A stretch of DNA of 64,000 nucleotides from Dromiciops gliroides (lineage: Eukaryota > Chordata > Mammalia > Microbiotheria > Microbiotheriidae): assembly GCF_019393635.1 (NCBI RefSeq), contig NC_057862.1, forward strand, positions 268,598,441 through 268,662,440, written 5' to 3'. This document shows, piece by piece, positions 22,421 through 33,879 of this stretch. The first letter of the stretch is position 1; each line of letters opens with the position of its first letter. The translations under genes and the position numbers were made by a program. Under the pieces are notes generated by a model. That model was given only the letters and a program-made list of their open reading frames with translations. It was not told where the DNA came from and made no database searches.

Positions 22421-22860
22421 TGTTAAGTAAGAATAACCTTCCAGAATGAAGATGCATTATTACATTTATGATCAGATCATGCCTTCCACAGATCCTGTTT
22501 GTACTCAATATGAGAAAAACTAGCAAAGGAATGAATGTTAGAAGTGTGGTAATGGGGAGTCTTCTCTATATTATCTTTTGGTGCTTTGAGTGAGGGATGG
22601 CTGCTTCTCCATCCTCTGGAACTAAGAGGCTTCTGACATACAAACAGCTAAAGTCCCGGGAGCTCAGAGAAACTGTAGCAGGGACAGGTGGTGACTTGTA
22701 GGTGGCGTCCTAACAACAGCCCTTCATTACATGGTAGAGCAAATTTCTTGCGTGGTATTTTAAACATTTTCTATTTTTGGAATTTTGAAACTTTATTTTA
22801 TTTACTTCCTTGTATTTTGATTTGTCTTTTAAGGAGGGGAAGCCTGAAGCTAGTAACTCT

Positions 22861-22916
22861 ATATTGGTATCCCCAGATCTAACACCGTGCCTGACATGCC
22901 TGCTTGATTGACTGAA
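22861..22916 (+). mobile_element. L2-like LINE 3' tail
   Basis: GTATCCCCAGATCTAACACC then GTGCCTGACATGCC and TTGATTGACTGA are the end phrase of L2 elements. Only this tail is recognisable. Confidence 0.45.
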
Positions 22917-23570
22917 AGACTTATTTTTCCTGTGCACTTTTATGTTTTGAGTTGGATGTTAGCCCAGTTTTTTGGGGGAGGAGACAGAGCTGGGTTTTAT
23001 TGTGAAGAATTTCCTTTCTTTTTACATGTCTTATTTTACATTTGCTCATGTTTTTAAATATTTTCATGTTTATTTACTGAAAACTATTCTAGTCCTGATT
23101 CTTTTTTTTTAATCCTATTTATAGGTTGTTTTTGTTTATTTTTTGTCTGCTCATGGAAATTTTCCTATCATAAAGCCACTGCATTATTATATGCAAAATG
23201 CCTGTTATTAACATTGATGATTAATTCATTAAATATTTGTTTTCATGAAATTATGTACATGCATATTGATTCACAAGGTGACATTTGTTTCTATATATTA
23301 CCTGTTAATACTTAGATACAGTTATTGAAATTTCTTTTCCCATGGTTCCATGTGTCAAGTTGTTATAATTAATTTGCCTACTTGCTTTATTATTTTATTT
23401 GTACTAGTTGCCTGCATCTATTGCTTCATTATGTTATTGCTGTACAGTATTATTAGAATGCTAAATACTATTGTAACCACATCTTTGCAGCATGCCCAGA
23501 TCACCTAATATAGAGACACCCTGCTTCTGGGAGAAGATATCCTGTGTTTCCCTGCCACATGGATGGGAGT
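22917..23570. other. no gene; AT-rich unassigned sequence
   Basis: No repeat or coding signal that I can support. Confidence 0.4.
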
Positions 23571-23815
23571 TGTTCGGTCATTTTTCAATAGTGTCCAACT
23601 CTTTGTGACCTTTCTTGGAGGGTTTTATTGGCAAAGATACAATAGTGGTTTGCCATTTAGTTCTCCAATTCATTTTACAGATGAGGAAACTAAGGCAAAC
23701 TGGGTTAAATGACTTGCCCAGGGTCATACAGTAAGTGTCTGAAGCTAGATTTGAACCCAGGTCTTCCTAATTTCAGACCCAGGACTCCATCTACTTTGCC
23801 ACTTAGCTGTCCCTT
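23571..23815 (-). mobile_element. MAR1-like / tRNA-SINE related dispersed repeat
   Basis: Starts GTTGTTCGGTCATTTTTCAA, continues with CTCTTTGTGACC, GCCATTTAGTTCTCC, CAGATGAGGAAACTAAGGC and GACTTGCCCAGGGTC, and ends in an inverted tRNA-SINE-like head. The same order appears at 51795-52065 and, reversed, at 33885-34135. Confidence 0.7.
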
Positions 23816-24763
23816 TGGCTAGGAGTAGCCTCCTTCAATTGGCTATGTAGCCCGAGCAGGCTGTGTCTTTAAAATTGCATGATAGTCTTACTCTCTTTCC
23901 ATTCTTTCCTATTCCATGTTCAGAAAGGGTAAAGATTCACCATGGTGTGGGTGACATGAACAAAACTAGCAAGAGAGGAAAGGCTACTTTCTTTTTCTCC
24001 TCTTTTTTTTTTAAAGGTCCTATGGCCCTGAAAAACAGATCTATGGTTTCTCTTTGGTCTGTTTTGTCTTTCTCAGTTCTAGGTACAGACAATAATCCCC
24101 ACCAGATCCAGAACTGAGCCATGGTGACCTTGGAGGCAGGATTGCAGGACAGATGTTGCAGCCAGCCATTCTATCAGGGAACCAAATAGAAACTAGGGCA
24201 CTTGGGACTAGAGCCCAAGAGAAGGCTTTGAAGTCATACTGTGTTAAAAAGGCACTAAACTGTGACCCTAACCCTTACTTTCCCCAGAGTATAAGGTGGC
24301 GGTGGTGAGTAATTATACTCTAAGTACTAGGGAGTATGTTTGTATGGTTCTAAGGTGCAGTTTAGCTTTAAATATATGATCCTGTGAATAAGCAAATACC
24401 TTTGATTACTCAGAAATTCCTGATACAATATCAAGAGATAGTACCTGGGATAACCAACCTTCTTTGCTTCAGTTTTAATGACTGGCAGAGTGAGTAGGTG
24501 GTGATGCAGGACTGTGAGAAGTAATACAAGCCAAGAAACAAGGATATGTAGATAAAAGATTCAAGTTCCATTCCCTAGAAGGCATTTTACCATTGAGATA
24601 ATAGCAGAAGTTGGAGCTTTGTAATTGAAAGCTATATTGAAATCTATATTGATTACACATATGGTTCCAGAAAGCATTTGGCACTACCATGCTCCATGAC
24701 CATGAAAACACTAGATTGATTATTTTGGTAATATGAATTAAGACAGAACCCAAGAGCTAGGAA
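23816..24763. other. no gene; unassigned sequence
   Basis: No supported feature. Open frames 23863-24117 and 24475-24753 have no recognisable content. Confidence 0.4.
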
Positions 24764-24778
24764 GGAACCAATTTTATT

Positions 24779-25341
24779 TTATTTTTTATTTTCAGTTACA
24801 ATTCTCTCCCTCCCTCTTTCCCTCCTTCTCTTTCAACCACTGAGATGGCAAGAAAGATGATACCCATTATACATATGAAGCCATACAAAATATATTTTGA
24901 TGTTAGCCATGTTCTGGGAAAAAAGGAACAAAAGCAAAGGGAAAATTTATGCTTCAATCTACATTCTTAATCTATCATGTCTACATTTGCAGATGGATAG
25001 CATTTTCATCATAAGACCATTGTATTGGTAAGAGTTACTAAGTCTTTCTTATATACATTATTCTCCTGATTCTGCTCACTTTGTATCAGTTTATATGTCT
25101 TCCCAGGTTTTCCAATTTCTGACAGTATTCTATTGCATTCATATACCAGAACTTGTTCAGTCATTCTACAATTAATATGCAACCCCTCACTTTCCAATTC
25201 TTTGCCATCACAAAAAGAGCTACTATAAATATTTTTTTACATAGGGGTCCTTGTCCTTTTCCTTTTATCTCTTTAGTACTAGTTTTGCTGGGTCAAAAGG
25301 CAGCACAATTTTAAAGCCCTTTGGGCATAATTCCAAAGCCA
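24779..25341 (-). mobile_element. 5'-truncated L1 with TSD
   Basis: Minus-strand L1 3' UTR plus the end of ORF2 (frame 25197-25009 ends in an ENNVYKKDLVTL-like decayed stretch). It is flanked by GGAACCAATTTTATT (24764-24778) and GGAACCAATTCTATT (25342-25356), one mismatch. Confidence 0.88.
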
Positions 25342-25395
25342 GGAACCAATTCTATTGGCCCAAAATGATAGCAGGTACCATTAAGAAGTGTGAGA

Positions 25396-25581
25396 TTTGG
25401 GGCGGCTAGGTGGCGCAGTGGATAGAGCACTGGCCCTGGAGTCAGGAGTACCTGAGTTCAAATCCGGCCTCAGACACTTAACACTTACTAGCTGTGTGAC
25501 CCTGGGCAAGTCACTTAACCCCAATTGCCTCACAAAAACCCCCCAAAAAACAAAACAAACAAACAAACAACAAAAAAAAAA
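25396..25581 (+). mobile_element. marsupial tRNA-derived SINE with perfect TSD
   Basis: Complete plus-strand copy with a mixed A/CAAA tail. AAGAAGTGTGAGA is present at 25383-25395 and 25582-25594. Confidence 0.95.
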
Positions 25582-25639
25582 AAGAAGTGTGAGACTCACG
25601 TGAGACTAATATATCTAAAAAAAAGTGCTATAATCTTAT

Positions 25640-26480
25640 TGGTTGGTTGGTTGTTGTCTTTCATTCTCGAAGAGGACCAAAATGACATCACTATATTAGA
25701 GTCAAGTTACAGTGTGTCAGACCGGCTAACCAGACCAATACAAGCTTGGAATGCTCTACCACAGGTCAGGCACAAATAATCCATGTGAACATTTGGGTTG
25801 GATTCTTTAAATTTGTGCATCTCATGTTTCTGCTACTTCAATTTTACTTTGCACAGCAAAGCACCTTCTATGATGAGAGCACACCATACTGGGAGGTTCT
25901 GTGCCAGTGTTTCCCATGTCATGCAATCAATTTCAAAGTTCTTCCGAGAGACCAAAGAGAGTGTCCTTCTGTTGCTTTTTCTGGCCACCACGTGAGTCCC
26001 TGCCTTCTGTGAGTTCTCCATAAAATAGTCTTTTAGGCAAGCATACATTTGGCATTCAAACAACAAGGCCAGCCCAACAGAGTTGTGCACTATACAGTAG
26101 AGTTTGAATGCTTGGCAGTTTAGCTCAAGAGGGGACTTCAGTGTCTGGTATCTTATGCTGCCAGGTGATCTTCAGAATCTTCCTAAGGTGGTTCAAATGG
26201 AAGTGATTCAGTGTCCTGGCATGGCACTGGTATAACTGTCCAGATTTCACAGCCATACAACAATAAGATCAGCACAATGGCTCTGTAGACCTTCAGTTTG
26301 GTTAGTCAGTCTAATACCCCTTTTCTTCCACACTTTCCTTCAGAGCTTTCCAAATACTGAGCTAGCTCTGGCAATTCGTGCAACAACCTCATCTATGTGT
26401 ACATTCCCGGAAAGTATACTGCCAAGGTAAATGAACTTATCCACAGTATTCAACATTTCTCCTTATACTGCCTATTGTAA
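25640..26480 (-). mobile_element. RTE-type LINE, 3' part of the reverse-transcriptase ORF
   Basis: Minus-strand frames carry C-terminal phrases of a LINE polyprotein: from 26480 downward a GNVHIDEVVARIA-like stretch, then LTTLLYGCE-type text in decayed form, and in 26090-25833 NFEIDCMTWETLAQN followed by GALL. These belong to the RTE-like class of LINE ORFs. The end near 25640-25690 (CATTCTCGAAGAGGACCAAA) resembles the start of the SINEs at 18425 and 50279. The clade assignment is from memory of family wording and should be confirmed. Confidence 0.6.
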
Positions 26481-26481
26481 T

Positions 26482-26642
26482 GGGGGCAGCTAGGTGGTAC
26501 AGTGGATAAAGCACTGGCCCTGGATTCAGAACTCCCTGAGTTCAAATCTGGCCTCAGACACTTGACACTTAACTAGCTGTGTGACCCTGGGCAAGTCACT
26601 TAACCCTCATTGCCCTGCAAAAACAAAACAAAACAAAAAAAC
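26482..26642 (+). mobile_element. marsupial tRNA-derived SINE
   Basis: Complete plus-strand copy with a CAAAA-type tail. It separates the RTE LINE from the gypsy-like integrase relic. Confidence 0.92.
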
Positions 26643-26649
26643 CCTTGTA

Positions 26650-27150
26650 ACTGGTCTGCAATAGCTTTTTATTCCTGAAGAAAATTGTAAAAACATATGC
26701 CATATCAGTGGTAACTAATGACTTCATCAAGTATGCACAGACATGTTGAAGCAGGAACCAGAAAGTTTCCAAAGTTGCTGAACTATTGTGAAAGATGTAT
26801 TGTTCGATGTGTAGATTCCCTGCCAGCATCCATTCTGATGAAGGCAGAGACCCTGAGAATAAAGTAATCAAAGAAATGTTGGTTTTAACTGGTATCAAGA
26901 AGTCTAGAGCTATATTTTACCTCAAGGACACCCACAGCCTGCATTTTTCAATTACACACTGATGAACATGTTAGAAACACAGTGACCCAAAGAAAAATAT
27001 CAGTGGAATTGATGTGTAGCATTCCTAATACATATGTACAGCTCTACCAGGAATGATGCCACTAACTTTACATTACACTTGTTGATGTTTGGGAAGCAGT
27101 CATACCAACCTTGACTTGTACTATGGGCTCTCAGAAGGTGGAGCGGATGC
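26650..27150 (+). pseudogene. Ty3/gypsy-type integrase core relic
   Basis: Read from 26710, the plus strand gives VTNDFIKYAQT, stop, a basic stretch, stop, then RFPASIHSDEGRDPENKVI, KEMLVLTGIKKSRAI and, after a frame change near 26920, a piece resembling the HPQG-containing end of the catalytic core. Further on (27030-27100) comes an STRNDAT-like phrase and MFGKQSYQP. This succession matches the integrase of Ty3/gypsy elements and of genes derived from them (GIN1/GIN2). The second catalytic Asp is visible in HSDEGRD, but the position of the catalytic Glu reads Ala. Two in-frame TGA codons and at least one frameshift show it is dead. It could belong to an old mammalian gypsy repeat or be a decayed integrase-derived gene. 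Confidence 0.65.
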
Positions 27151-27440
27151 AACTATTTAAAACTAGCACATTTTTTGGCTGAAAGGCTGAAGGAAGATTG
27201 ATGACTAGCTTTAATTTCATCCCTAAAGAGTTCTGTCAAATGTTTGAGTTTATTGTCAAGCACTTCAGAAAGATGACAACCATACCTCAAACAGAGGAGG
27301 ACCACATTTTAGAGAAGTAGGGGCAAGGCTAAACCTCAAAGCCTCAATTTGCTTTAGAAACTTTAGTTAAAGAAATTCAGCTAAAGAAATCCCTAGAAAA
27401 ACAATCCATAGAGCTCTGAGATGCTCATAGTTAGCCAGAG
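27151..27440. other. no gene; possible continuation of the gypsy relic
   Basis: No motif that I can name. The adjacency suggests the 3' part of the same old element. Confidence 0.3.
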
Positions 27441-28448
27441 GTTTTTTTTTCAACAAACATTTATTTTATTTTTTCCAGTTACATGTAAGGGTAGTTTTCA
27501 ACATTCATTTTCATAAGATATAGAGTTCCAAATTCTTCTCCCTCCCTCCCTTTCCTCCCCCTCCACAAGACAGCAAGCAATCTGACATAGCTTATATATG
27601 TACAATCCATTAGTGCTCTTTTTATCAGTTCTTTCTAAGGGGGTGGTAGTGAGCTTCATCATTAGTTCCTTGGGATTGTCTTGGATCATTGTATTGCTGA
27701 GAGTAGTTAAGTCATTCACAATTGCTCATTGAACAATACTGCTGTCACTATGCACAATGTCCTCCCAGCTCTGCTCCCTTTACTATACATTGATGTTCAT
27801 TAGTCTTTCCAGGTTTTTCTGGGATCATCCTGTTTGTCATCTCCTATAGCACAATACCATTCCCCTACAATCATATACCACACCTTCTTAAGTCATTCTT
27901 CAATTGATGGACATTCCCTTGATTCACAATTCTTAGCCACCACAGAGTTGATATAAATATTTTTTGTACAATTTCCACCACCCCACCCCACCCCCGCTGC
28001 CTTTTCTCTTTTTCACTATTACAATTGTTAACTGTTTCCCTCCATCCTATTCCCTTCCCCATGATATTTACTCTATTATCTATCTTCTTTCACCATATCT
28101 CTCTTCAAAAGGGATTTACTTCAGTCTGTCCCCTCCCCAAATCTGTCCTCCCTTTTTTTGCACCTCTCTCTTTATCCCCTTCCCCTCCTATTTTCCTGCT
28201 GGGTTAGATAAATTACTCTGCCCAATTGAGTGTGTATGTTAATCCCTCCTTGAGCCAACTCTAATGAGATTAAGGTCTTTGAGCCTATTCTGATGAGGAT
28301 AGAGTTCATTTACTGCCCTGCTCCTCTTTCCCCACTCCATAAGCCCTTTCCTGTTTCTTTCATGTGATATTTCACCCATGCTACCTCTGCCCTTCCCCCT
28401 CCCCAGTGCATTCCTCTCACTCCTCAATTTTACCCCAAAGATGTCATC

Positions 28449-28560
28449 ATGGAGCAGCTAGGTGACGCAGTGGACAAAATATCTACCCTGGACCTAAGGG
28501 AACCCCAGCCAAAACCCAGCCTCAGACACTGCATGACCCCAGGTATGTCCCCCAACTCCA
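28449..28560 (+). mobile_element. partial tRNA-derived SINE inside the HAL1-like element
   Basis: Head GGAGCAGCTAGGTGACGCAG and CAGCCTCAGACAC are recognisable. The middle is shortened and diverged. Confidence 0.6.
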
Positions 28561-28747
28561 ATTTTTTAGGGTTCTCTAGGGTCCTGTACTTTAAAGTCAA
28601 ATTTGCCATTCAGTTCAGGTCTTCATCATGAATGCCTGAAAGTCCTCTTTTTATTGAAGTCCCATTTTTTCCTGTGAAAGATTATACTCAGTTTTGCTGG
28701 GTAGGTGATTCTTGGTTGTACTTCCAATTTCTTTGCCCTCTGGAATA

Positions 28748-29410
28748 TCATATTCCATGTCCTCTGGTCCTGACTGGGGCTCCACAGTACTTGAATTCTT
28801 TCTTTTTGGCAGCTTGAAATATTTTCTCCTTGACCTGGGAGCTCTGGAATTTGGTTATAACATTCCTGGAAGTTTTCCTTTTGAGATCTCTTTCAGGAGG
28901 TGATCGGTAGATTCTTTCAATTTCTATTTTATCTTCTGCTTCTAGAATATCAGCAAAATTTTCCCTGGCAATTTCTTGGAAGATGATGTCTAAGCTCTTT
29001 CCTTGATGATGGTTTTCAGGTAGACTGATAATTTTCAAATTATCTCTCCTGGACCTATTTTCCAGGTCAGCAATTTTTCCAAGAAGATATTTCACATTGC
29101 CCTCTATTTTTTTATTCATTTGGGTTTTCTTTATTGTGTCTTGGTTTCTCATAAAGTCACTAGCTTCCATTTGTTCAATCCTAATTCTTAGCTGATTATT
29201 TTCGTCAGAGAGCTTTTCCATTTGGCTTTTCAAGCTGTTGACTTTTTTTCATGACTTTCCTGCATCACTCTCATTTCTCTTTCCATTTTTTCCTTTACCT
29301 CTCTAACTTTATCTTCAAATTCCTTTTTGAGCCCTTCTATGGCCTGAGACCAATTCATATTTTTCTTGGAAGCTTTAGATATAGGGGCCCTGATGTTGAC
29401 ATTTTCCTCT
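28748..29410 (-). pseudogene. HAL1/L1 ORF1p relic, same frameshift as the copy at 1265-2007
   Basis: RNA-binding ORF1p. Frame 29233-28748 has the coiled coil (MEKLSDENNQLRIRIEQME), NVKYLLGKIADLENRSRRDN leading into the RRM-like ISLPENHH, and the basic C-terminal VKEKIFQAAKKKEF. Upstream of 29249 the coding frame is a different one, ending at the same TGA as in the first copy; the switch is at a run of seven A (sense) at 29249-29243. It ends in a short stretch that departs from the L1 consensus, so it is truncated. Confidence 0.7.
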
Positions 29411-30147
29411 GAGGTGCACCTCGATCTTCCTTGTCACTAAAGAAACTTTCTATGGTCCTCACCTTTCTCTGTCTGCTCATCTTGCCTTTCTTTTACTTGA
29501 CTTTTAGCTCCTTAAAGCGGGGCACTGTTTACAGGCTGCCACTATCCCAAGCTTCAGGAGGTCCCAGGTGGTATGATTTAAGGAGGAGCAGGTTCTTCAC
29601 TTGCCTGGCCTGTTCCCTGGTCCATAGATGACCCAAGACCAACTTGCTAATCAACCAACTTTGTGTGCTGTGGTTGTCAGCTCTGACGAGCCTGTGCCCT
29701 TCCCCAACCTGGGCCACTGCTACTCAAGCTTACCCCTGGTTCCCAGCAGGGATGAAAAACCCAAGTTCTGCCTCATCACCAGCAGAGACCCCTGTAATCT
29801 TCCCCCTGCCAAGGGCTCAGCCCTCTAACCAGACTGTGAGCTTAGTTCCACATGAGACTGGCACTGCAGCTGATTCAGAGGCTCTGGGATTCTTTCTCTG
29901 GCAAGGCCTTCTTGGGACTGGATCTGTGTCAGCGTGCCTATTGGATTGGGTTCCAATCCTGTCTTGGCACAGCAGCTCCCTCCTTTTGACCTTCCAAGTG
30001 GTCCTTGGTTGGAAAATGATCTCAGCATATTCTTCTGTGGACTTTGCTGTTCCAGGAATTGTCCTATGGCATTATTTGGATATTTTTTGGAGTGATCATG
30101 TTGTCAGTTCTAGAGCTCACTGACTTTTCTCCACCATCTTCCAGCCT

Positions 30148-30320
30148 GAGTTCTTAACAAGACCTGGCTTTGGAATGTGAATGTATAGTGCTTATGAGCA
30201 ATCCATGCCACCAAGCAGCTCAGAAGAATTATAGAATATAGTTTCTGTGTTATAGAAATGCTAGTATATCATAAAAGAGCTGTGACCAGGCTAATGTAGG
30301 ATATTGCAAGATAAGCAGAA
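30148..30320. other. no gene; short unassigned stretch
   Basis: No feature recognised between the HAL1-like 5' end and the L2 remnant. Confidence 0.4.
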
Positions 30321-31275
30321 GTGATTGCTTATGCAATCAGACCACAATACTAATCCTTGCCTTATTATACCATTATCTCATTGGATCTTTATTCAGATCA
30401 CTCCCTCTAACTGTTCTTACCCTGGGCCCCTCTATAGTACTGCACTTGGTGATCTCATCAACTCCCATAGATTTCATTACCATCTCTTTGCTGATGATTC
30501 TCAGATATATCTATCCTGTCCCTGCTCTCTGTTGACTTCCAATCCCAACTCTCCAACTACCTCTCAGGCATCTCAAACCCATGTCCAGTAGACATCTTCA
30601 ACTCAAAACTGAACTCATTATCTTGCCTCTTATTTCAATAGCCTGCTGGCAGGTCTGTCTGCCTCAAGTCACTCCCAAATCCAATCCATCTTCCATTTAG
30701 CCACCAAAGTGACTTTCCTAAGGCACAGGTTCCACCATGTCATACCCTGTTCAAGGAACTCCAGTGGCTCTCTAGCACTTCAAATCAAATCAAATCCAAA
30801 ATGGTATTCAAAGCCCTTCATAACTTAGCCCTTCCTTACCTTTCCAATCTTCTTGCACCTTATTCCCTGCCATGTATTCTTTGATCCAATGACACTGGCC
30901 TACTTGCTATATCATGAACAAGACACTCCATCTCTTGGACTCTGGGCATTTTCTCTGTCTATCCATAATGCCTCAAATGCTCTTCTTCCTTATCTCTACC
31001 TGCTGACTTCCTTGGCCTCATTTGAGTCCCAACTAAAATTATATTTGCTACAAGAAGACTTTCCTAACCCCTCTTAACTCCAGTGCCTCCCCTTTTCTTT
31101 TTCCTATCTACTTTCAGTATAGATTGTTTGTACATATTTGTTTCCTTATTGTCTTCCCTATTAGATTGTGAACTCCTTTAGAAAAGGGACTGTATTTTGC
31201 TTCTTTTTATATTCCCAGTGTTTGGCAGAGTTCTTGGCACATAGTTAGTGCTTAATAAATGTTTATTAACTAACT
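30321..31275 (+). mobile_element. L2-type LINE remnant (RT end and 3' UTR)
   Basis: Frame 30325-30591 contains GDLINSHRFHYHLFADDSQI with the FADD catalytic box. The segment ends with the L2 tail wording GATTGTGAACTCCTTTAGAA, ATTCCCAGTGTTTGGCAGAG and TTAGTGCTTAATAAATG (31235-31260). Stops and frameshifts interrupt the protein. Confidence 0.75.
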
Positions 31276-31299
31276 GACTATGCTTTACTCCTAAATCTA

Positions 31300-31985
31300 T
31301 TCTTCATCTTCACCTTGATCTCCAATTCTTCTTCCCTTTAGTATTTTATTAGGTTATTGTCCCTGCTCTGGCTACCTTTTGCTTCCTTTCCAATTTTGAA
31401 CCTTTAGCTCACTAGTTCAACTCTACATCATCTTCTATAACAATGAAAAAGGAACCCCTTTTTCCCTTGTCCTATGACTCATGTCTTCCCAAACACCAGC
31501 CATGGATTAATCCCAACTTTTTATTTCCTCTGCTCCTACTAAGTGCTGCTGAGAAGAACTAGAGGAAGTCCACAACCATGCTGACTTAGTCTACTCCAAA
31601 TTTATGTCATCTAATCTCAATTAGGTTGGCACTACAGGCAAGCAGTCCTTTTTTTGCTCCCTAATTGATTATCTATCCCACTCCTTACATCAACTGTTCC
31701 GAACCTCTTTTTACCTCAAGTTCCACAACACCTTCTTTCATCTTCTCAGCTGAGGACCTTGCCCAATACTTTAGTGAGAAAGTAAATTCCATTTGTTATC
31801 AGCTCTCTCCCCTTCCCTTTCCTATATTTCACAGCCCTTTGACATTATCCTCTACTTATTCTTTTCAACTTCTGATGAAGATGTGCCCTCCTTTTACAAA
31901 GCCAAACCATCTATATGTACCCTCAATCCCACCTCATCTTATTATCTCTAGGATATTGACACTCTCCTCATCTCTCTAATCTTCA
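31300..31985 (+). mobile_element. L2-type LINE remnant (ORF2 region between endonuclease and RT)
   Basis: Frame 31665-31979 contains DLAQYFSEKVNSICYQL, the type of phrase found between the endonuclease and RT of L2/CR1 elements, followed by a Pro/Ser-rich part. It may be a second insertion or a rearranged part of the neighbouring L2. Confidence 0.55.
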
Positions 31986-32129
31986 ATCATAGTACTTTCC
32001 TCATGGACACTGTTTATATTGGTGGAAGAGTTATACTATCTCAGGGTTCTACCCATATCCTTGAGAGAGTGGTAGTCACCTTTCTGAGGACTCAACCTGT
32101 AACTGTGACTATAGATTCCCAGAGGGGAC

Positions 32130-32370
32130 ATAACATATGAATTGTCCTCCTGGTTATATCTGTTCATTTCATTCTACATCAATTCATAAAAGTCTTCCCA
32201 GGTTTCTCTGAAACAGTCCTTTTCTTTGTTTATTATTGTGCAATGATATTCTATTAATTCATATATTATAATTTGTTCAGTCATTCCCTAATTGATGGGT
32301 ACCTATTCTTTTCCAGTTCTTTGCTCCAACAAATAGTTCTACTATAAATAATTATTTATAAATATGGATC
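32130..32370 (-). mobile_element. old L1 3' fragment
   Basis: Plus-strand text parallels the L1 ORF2 end seen at 51150-51330 (TCTTCCCAGGTTTCTCTGAA, TAATTTGTTCAGTCATTCCC, AATTGATGGGTACC), but more diverged. Confidence 0.7.
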
Positions 32371-33275
32371 AAGACAACAAGTTAACAAGCATCTACAATG
32401 TGCCACGTACTATGACTAAGCACTAGAGATACAAAGAAAGGCAAAAACAGTCCCTGCTCTTCCAGTCTAATGAGCAAGACAACTTGCAAACAGCTATGTA
32501 TAAATAGGACAAACTAGAAATTATCTCAAAGGGAAGATAGTGGCATGTGGGGGTGGGGATTACAAAGTTGATTCTTGCAAAAGGTAAAATTTTAGCCTGA
32601 AGGAAGCCAGGGAATGCAGAAAGTAGAGTCAAAGAAGGGAGAATTCCAGGCATGGGGAACAGTCAATAAAAATGCCTATATTGAGAAGGAGTGTCATGGG
32701 CAAGAACCAGCAGGGAAGCCAGTATCACTGAATCACAATTATATTGAGGGGAGTAATGTATAAGAGAACTGGAAAAGAAGGAAGAAGCCAGGTTATGGAA
32801 GGCTTTAAAAGTGAAACAAAAAATTTTATATTTCATCTTGGAGTCAATAGGGAGCCACTGGAGTTTATTGAATAGGGGGATAACCTGATTAAACCTGTTT
32901 CAGGAAGACCAGTTTGATAGCTGAGTGGAAGATGGAATGGGAAAAGACTTGAGGCGGGGAGAGCAACCAGAAGTCACTGAAGTAGTTCCAGGGTAAGGTG
33001 ATGAGAGCCTGCACCAGAGTGGTAGCAGTGTCTAAAGAGAGAGGAACATATATGAGAGATATTATGAAGTCAGAATTGTTAAGACTTGACAAATGCTTGG
33101 ATATGAAGTATGAGAGTGAGAAGTCAAGGATATGTCTAGGTTTTGAGCCTAGATAACTGAGAGGATTGTGGTGCCCTCTACTGTAATAGGTAAGTTAAGA
33201 AAAGGGAAAGGTTTTTGAGAAAAGATGAGTTCAATTTCAATCTGAGAAACATCATCCTGTTGATCTGAGGGAATT
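32371..33275 (+). mobile_element. ancient unassigned dispersed repeat
   Basis: Recognisable phrases such as CACTAGAGATACAAAGAAAG, GAGCCACTGGAGTTTATTGA and GAGGATTGTGGTGCCCTCTA recur in mammalian genomes. Pieces of the same repeat are at 2600-2760 and 45385-45500. I know the text as repetitive but cannot name the family safely. It has no coding capacity. Confidence 0.55.
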
Positions 33276-33875
33276 GTGGGAATTGAGTGAACCATACTGA
33301 CTTATGACTCAATGCTGGATCTTGCTCATTTCCTTTTCTATTCAATTATGGGTCTAGTCCAAATTCTGTCTTGTAAGAAAACTTTATTCAATTATGGGAA
33401 CTTTGCATTGTATGAATTTAGCTCTGTAGAGGAAGGAGTCCTCTATCTGTTGCTTAGAGACCCTTAACTAAGGACCTAAGTTATGCGAATCAGAAACACA
33501 GTCAGAGCTAAAGATTGATTCAGAGAGTTTGCTCACAATTATACATCTCAATCCATATGTCTAATTTGAAAACTGGTCCTGTACAAGTCAATCAATCATT
33601 GTTTACATGTCCCTTTGATCATGGACACTTGAAGGGAGTGGGATACCTATTTTTATGATTTCAAGGAATTGAACCTGTTCACTCTCCCCTCCCAACTTGG
33701 AAAGTCCTTAATCTTTCCTTCAATTAAAAATCAGATCACTTAATTTTATATCCTGGTTTATCCCTGTTAATTGGTTTCCTTTAATTAATTGGTCTTGTTT
33801 GATTGTTTTTAATGCATAAAAATATATCTCTGCCTGTATTCAGGGTCCAGTGTCAAGGTTGAGGAGGCATGGTTC
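33276..33875 (+). mobile_element. LTR-like stretch, class unknown
   Basis: AT-rich stretch ending with a run like an R-U5 end: GCATAAAAATATATCTCTGC, CTGTATTCAGGGTCCAGTG. No partner LTR or internal region was found. Tentative. Confidence 0.35.
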
Positions 33876-33879
33876 TGAT

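Larger units (their letters stand above)
21251..22860. other. no gene; unassigned sequence with purine tracts
   Basis: Contains a (GA)n run at 21873-21907 followed by GAAA units and a G9 run (21931-21940), and a G/A-rich block at 22267-22420. The open frames 22155-22430 and 22227-22526 are products of the purine block. No supported gene is present. Confidence 0.45.
27450..30147 (-). mobile_element. HAL1-like (half-L1) element: 5' end, ORF1 and 3' end, ORF2 largely absent
   Basis: On the minus strand: 5' terminus near 30147 (with the AAGATGG-type motif seen at the full-length L1 start), 5' UTR, ORF1 relic (about 29410-28748), the pyrimidine-rich spacer (28440-27965), then a direct jump to the last 100 bp of ORF2 and the L1 3' UTR (27960-27450). 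Compared with the L1 at 9813-16837, about 3.8 kb of ORF2 is missing, with no trace of endonuclease or RT motifs. This is the organisation described for HAL1 elements of mammals. A SINE piece lies at 28449-28560. Confidence 0.75.

Noticed and set aside
29644-30123. 159-codon plus-strand frame
   Set aside because: It runs antisense through the HAL1-like 5' UTR, which is GC-richer and therefore stop-poor.
30321-31985. A cellular gene with a reverse-transcriptase-like FADD motif
   Set aside because: The surrounding text and the 3' tail are those of L2 LINEs, with stops and frameshifts.
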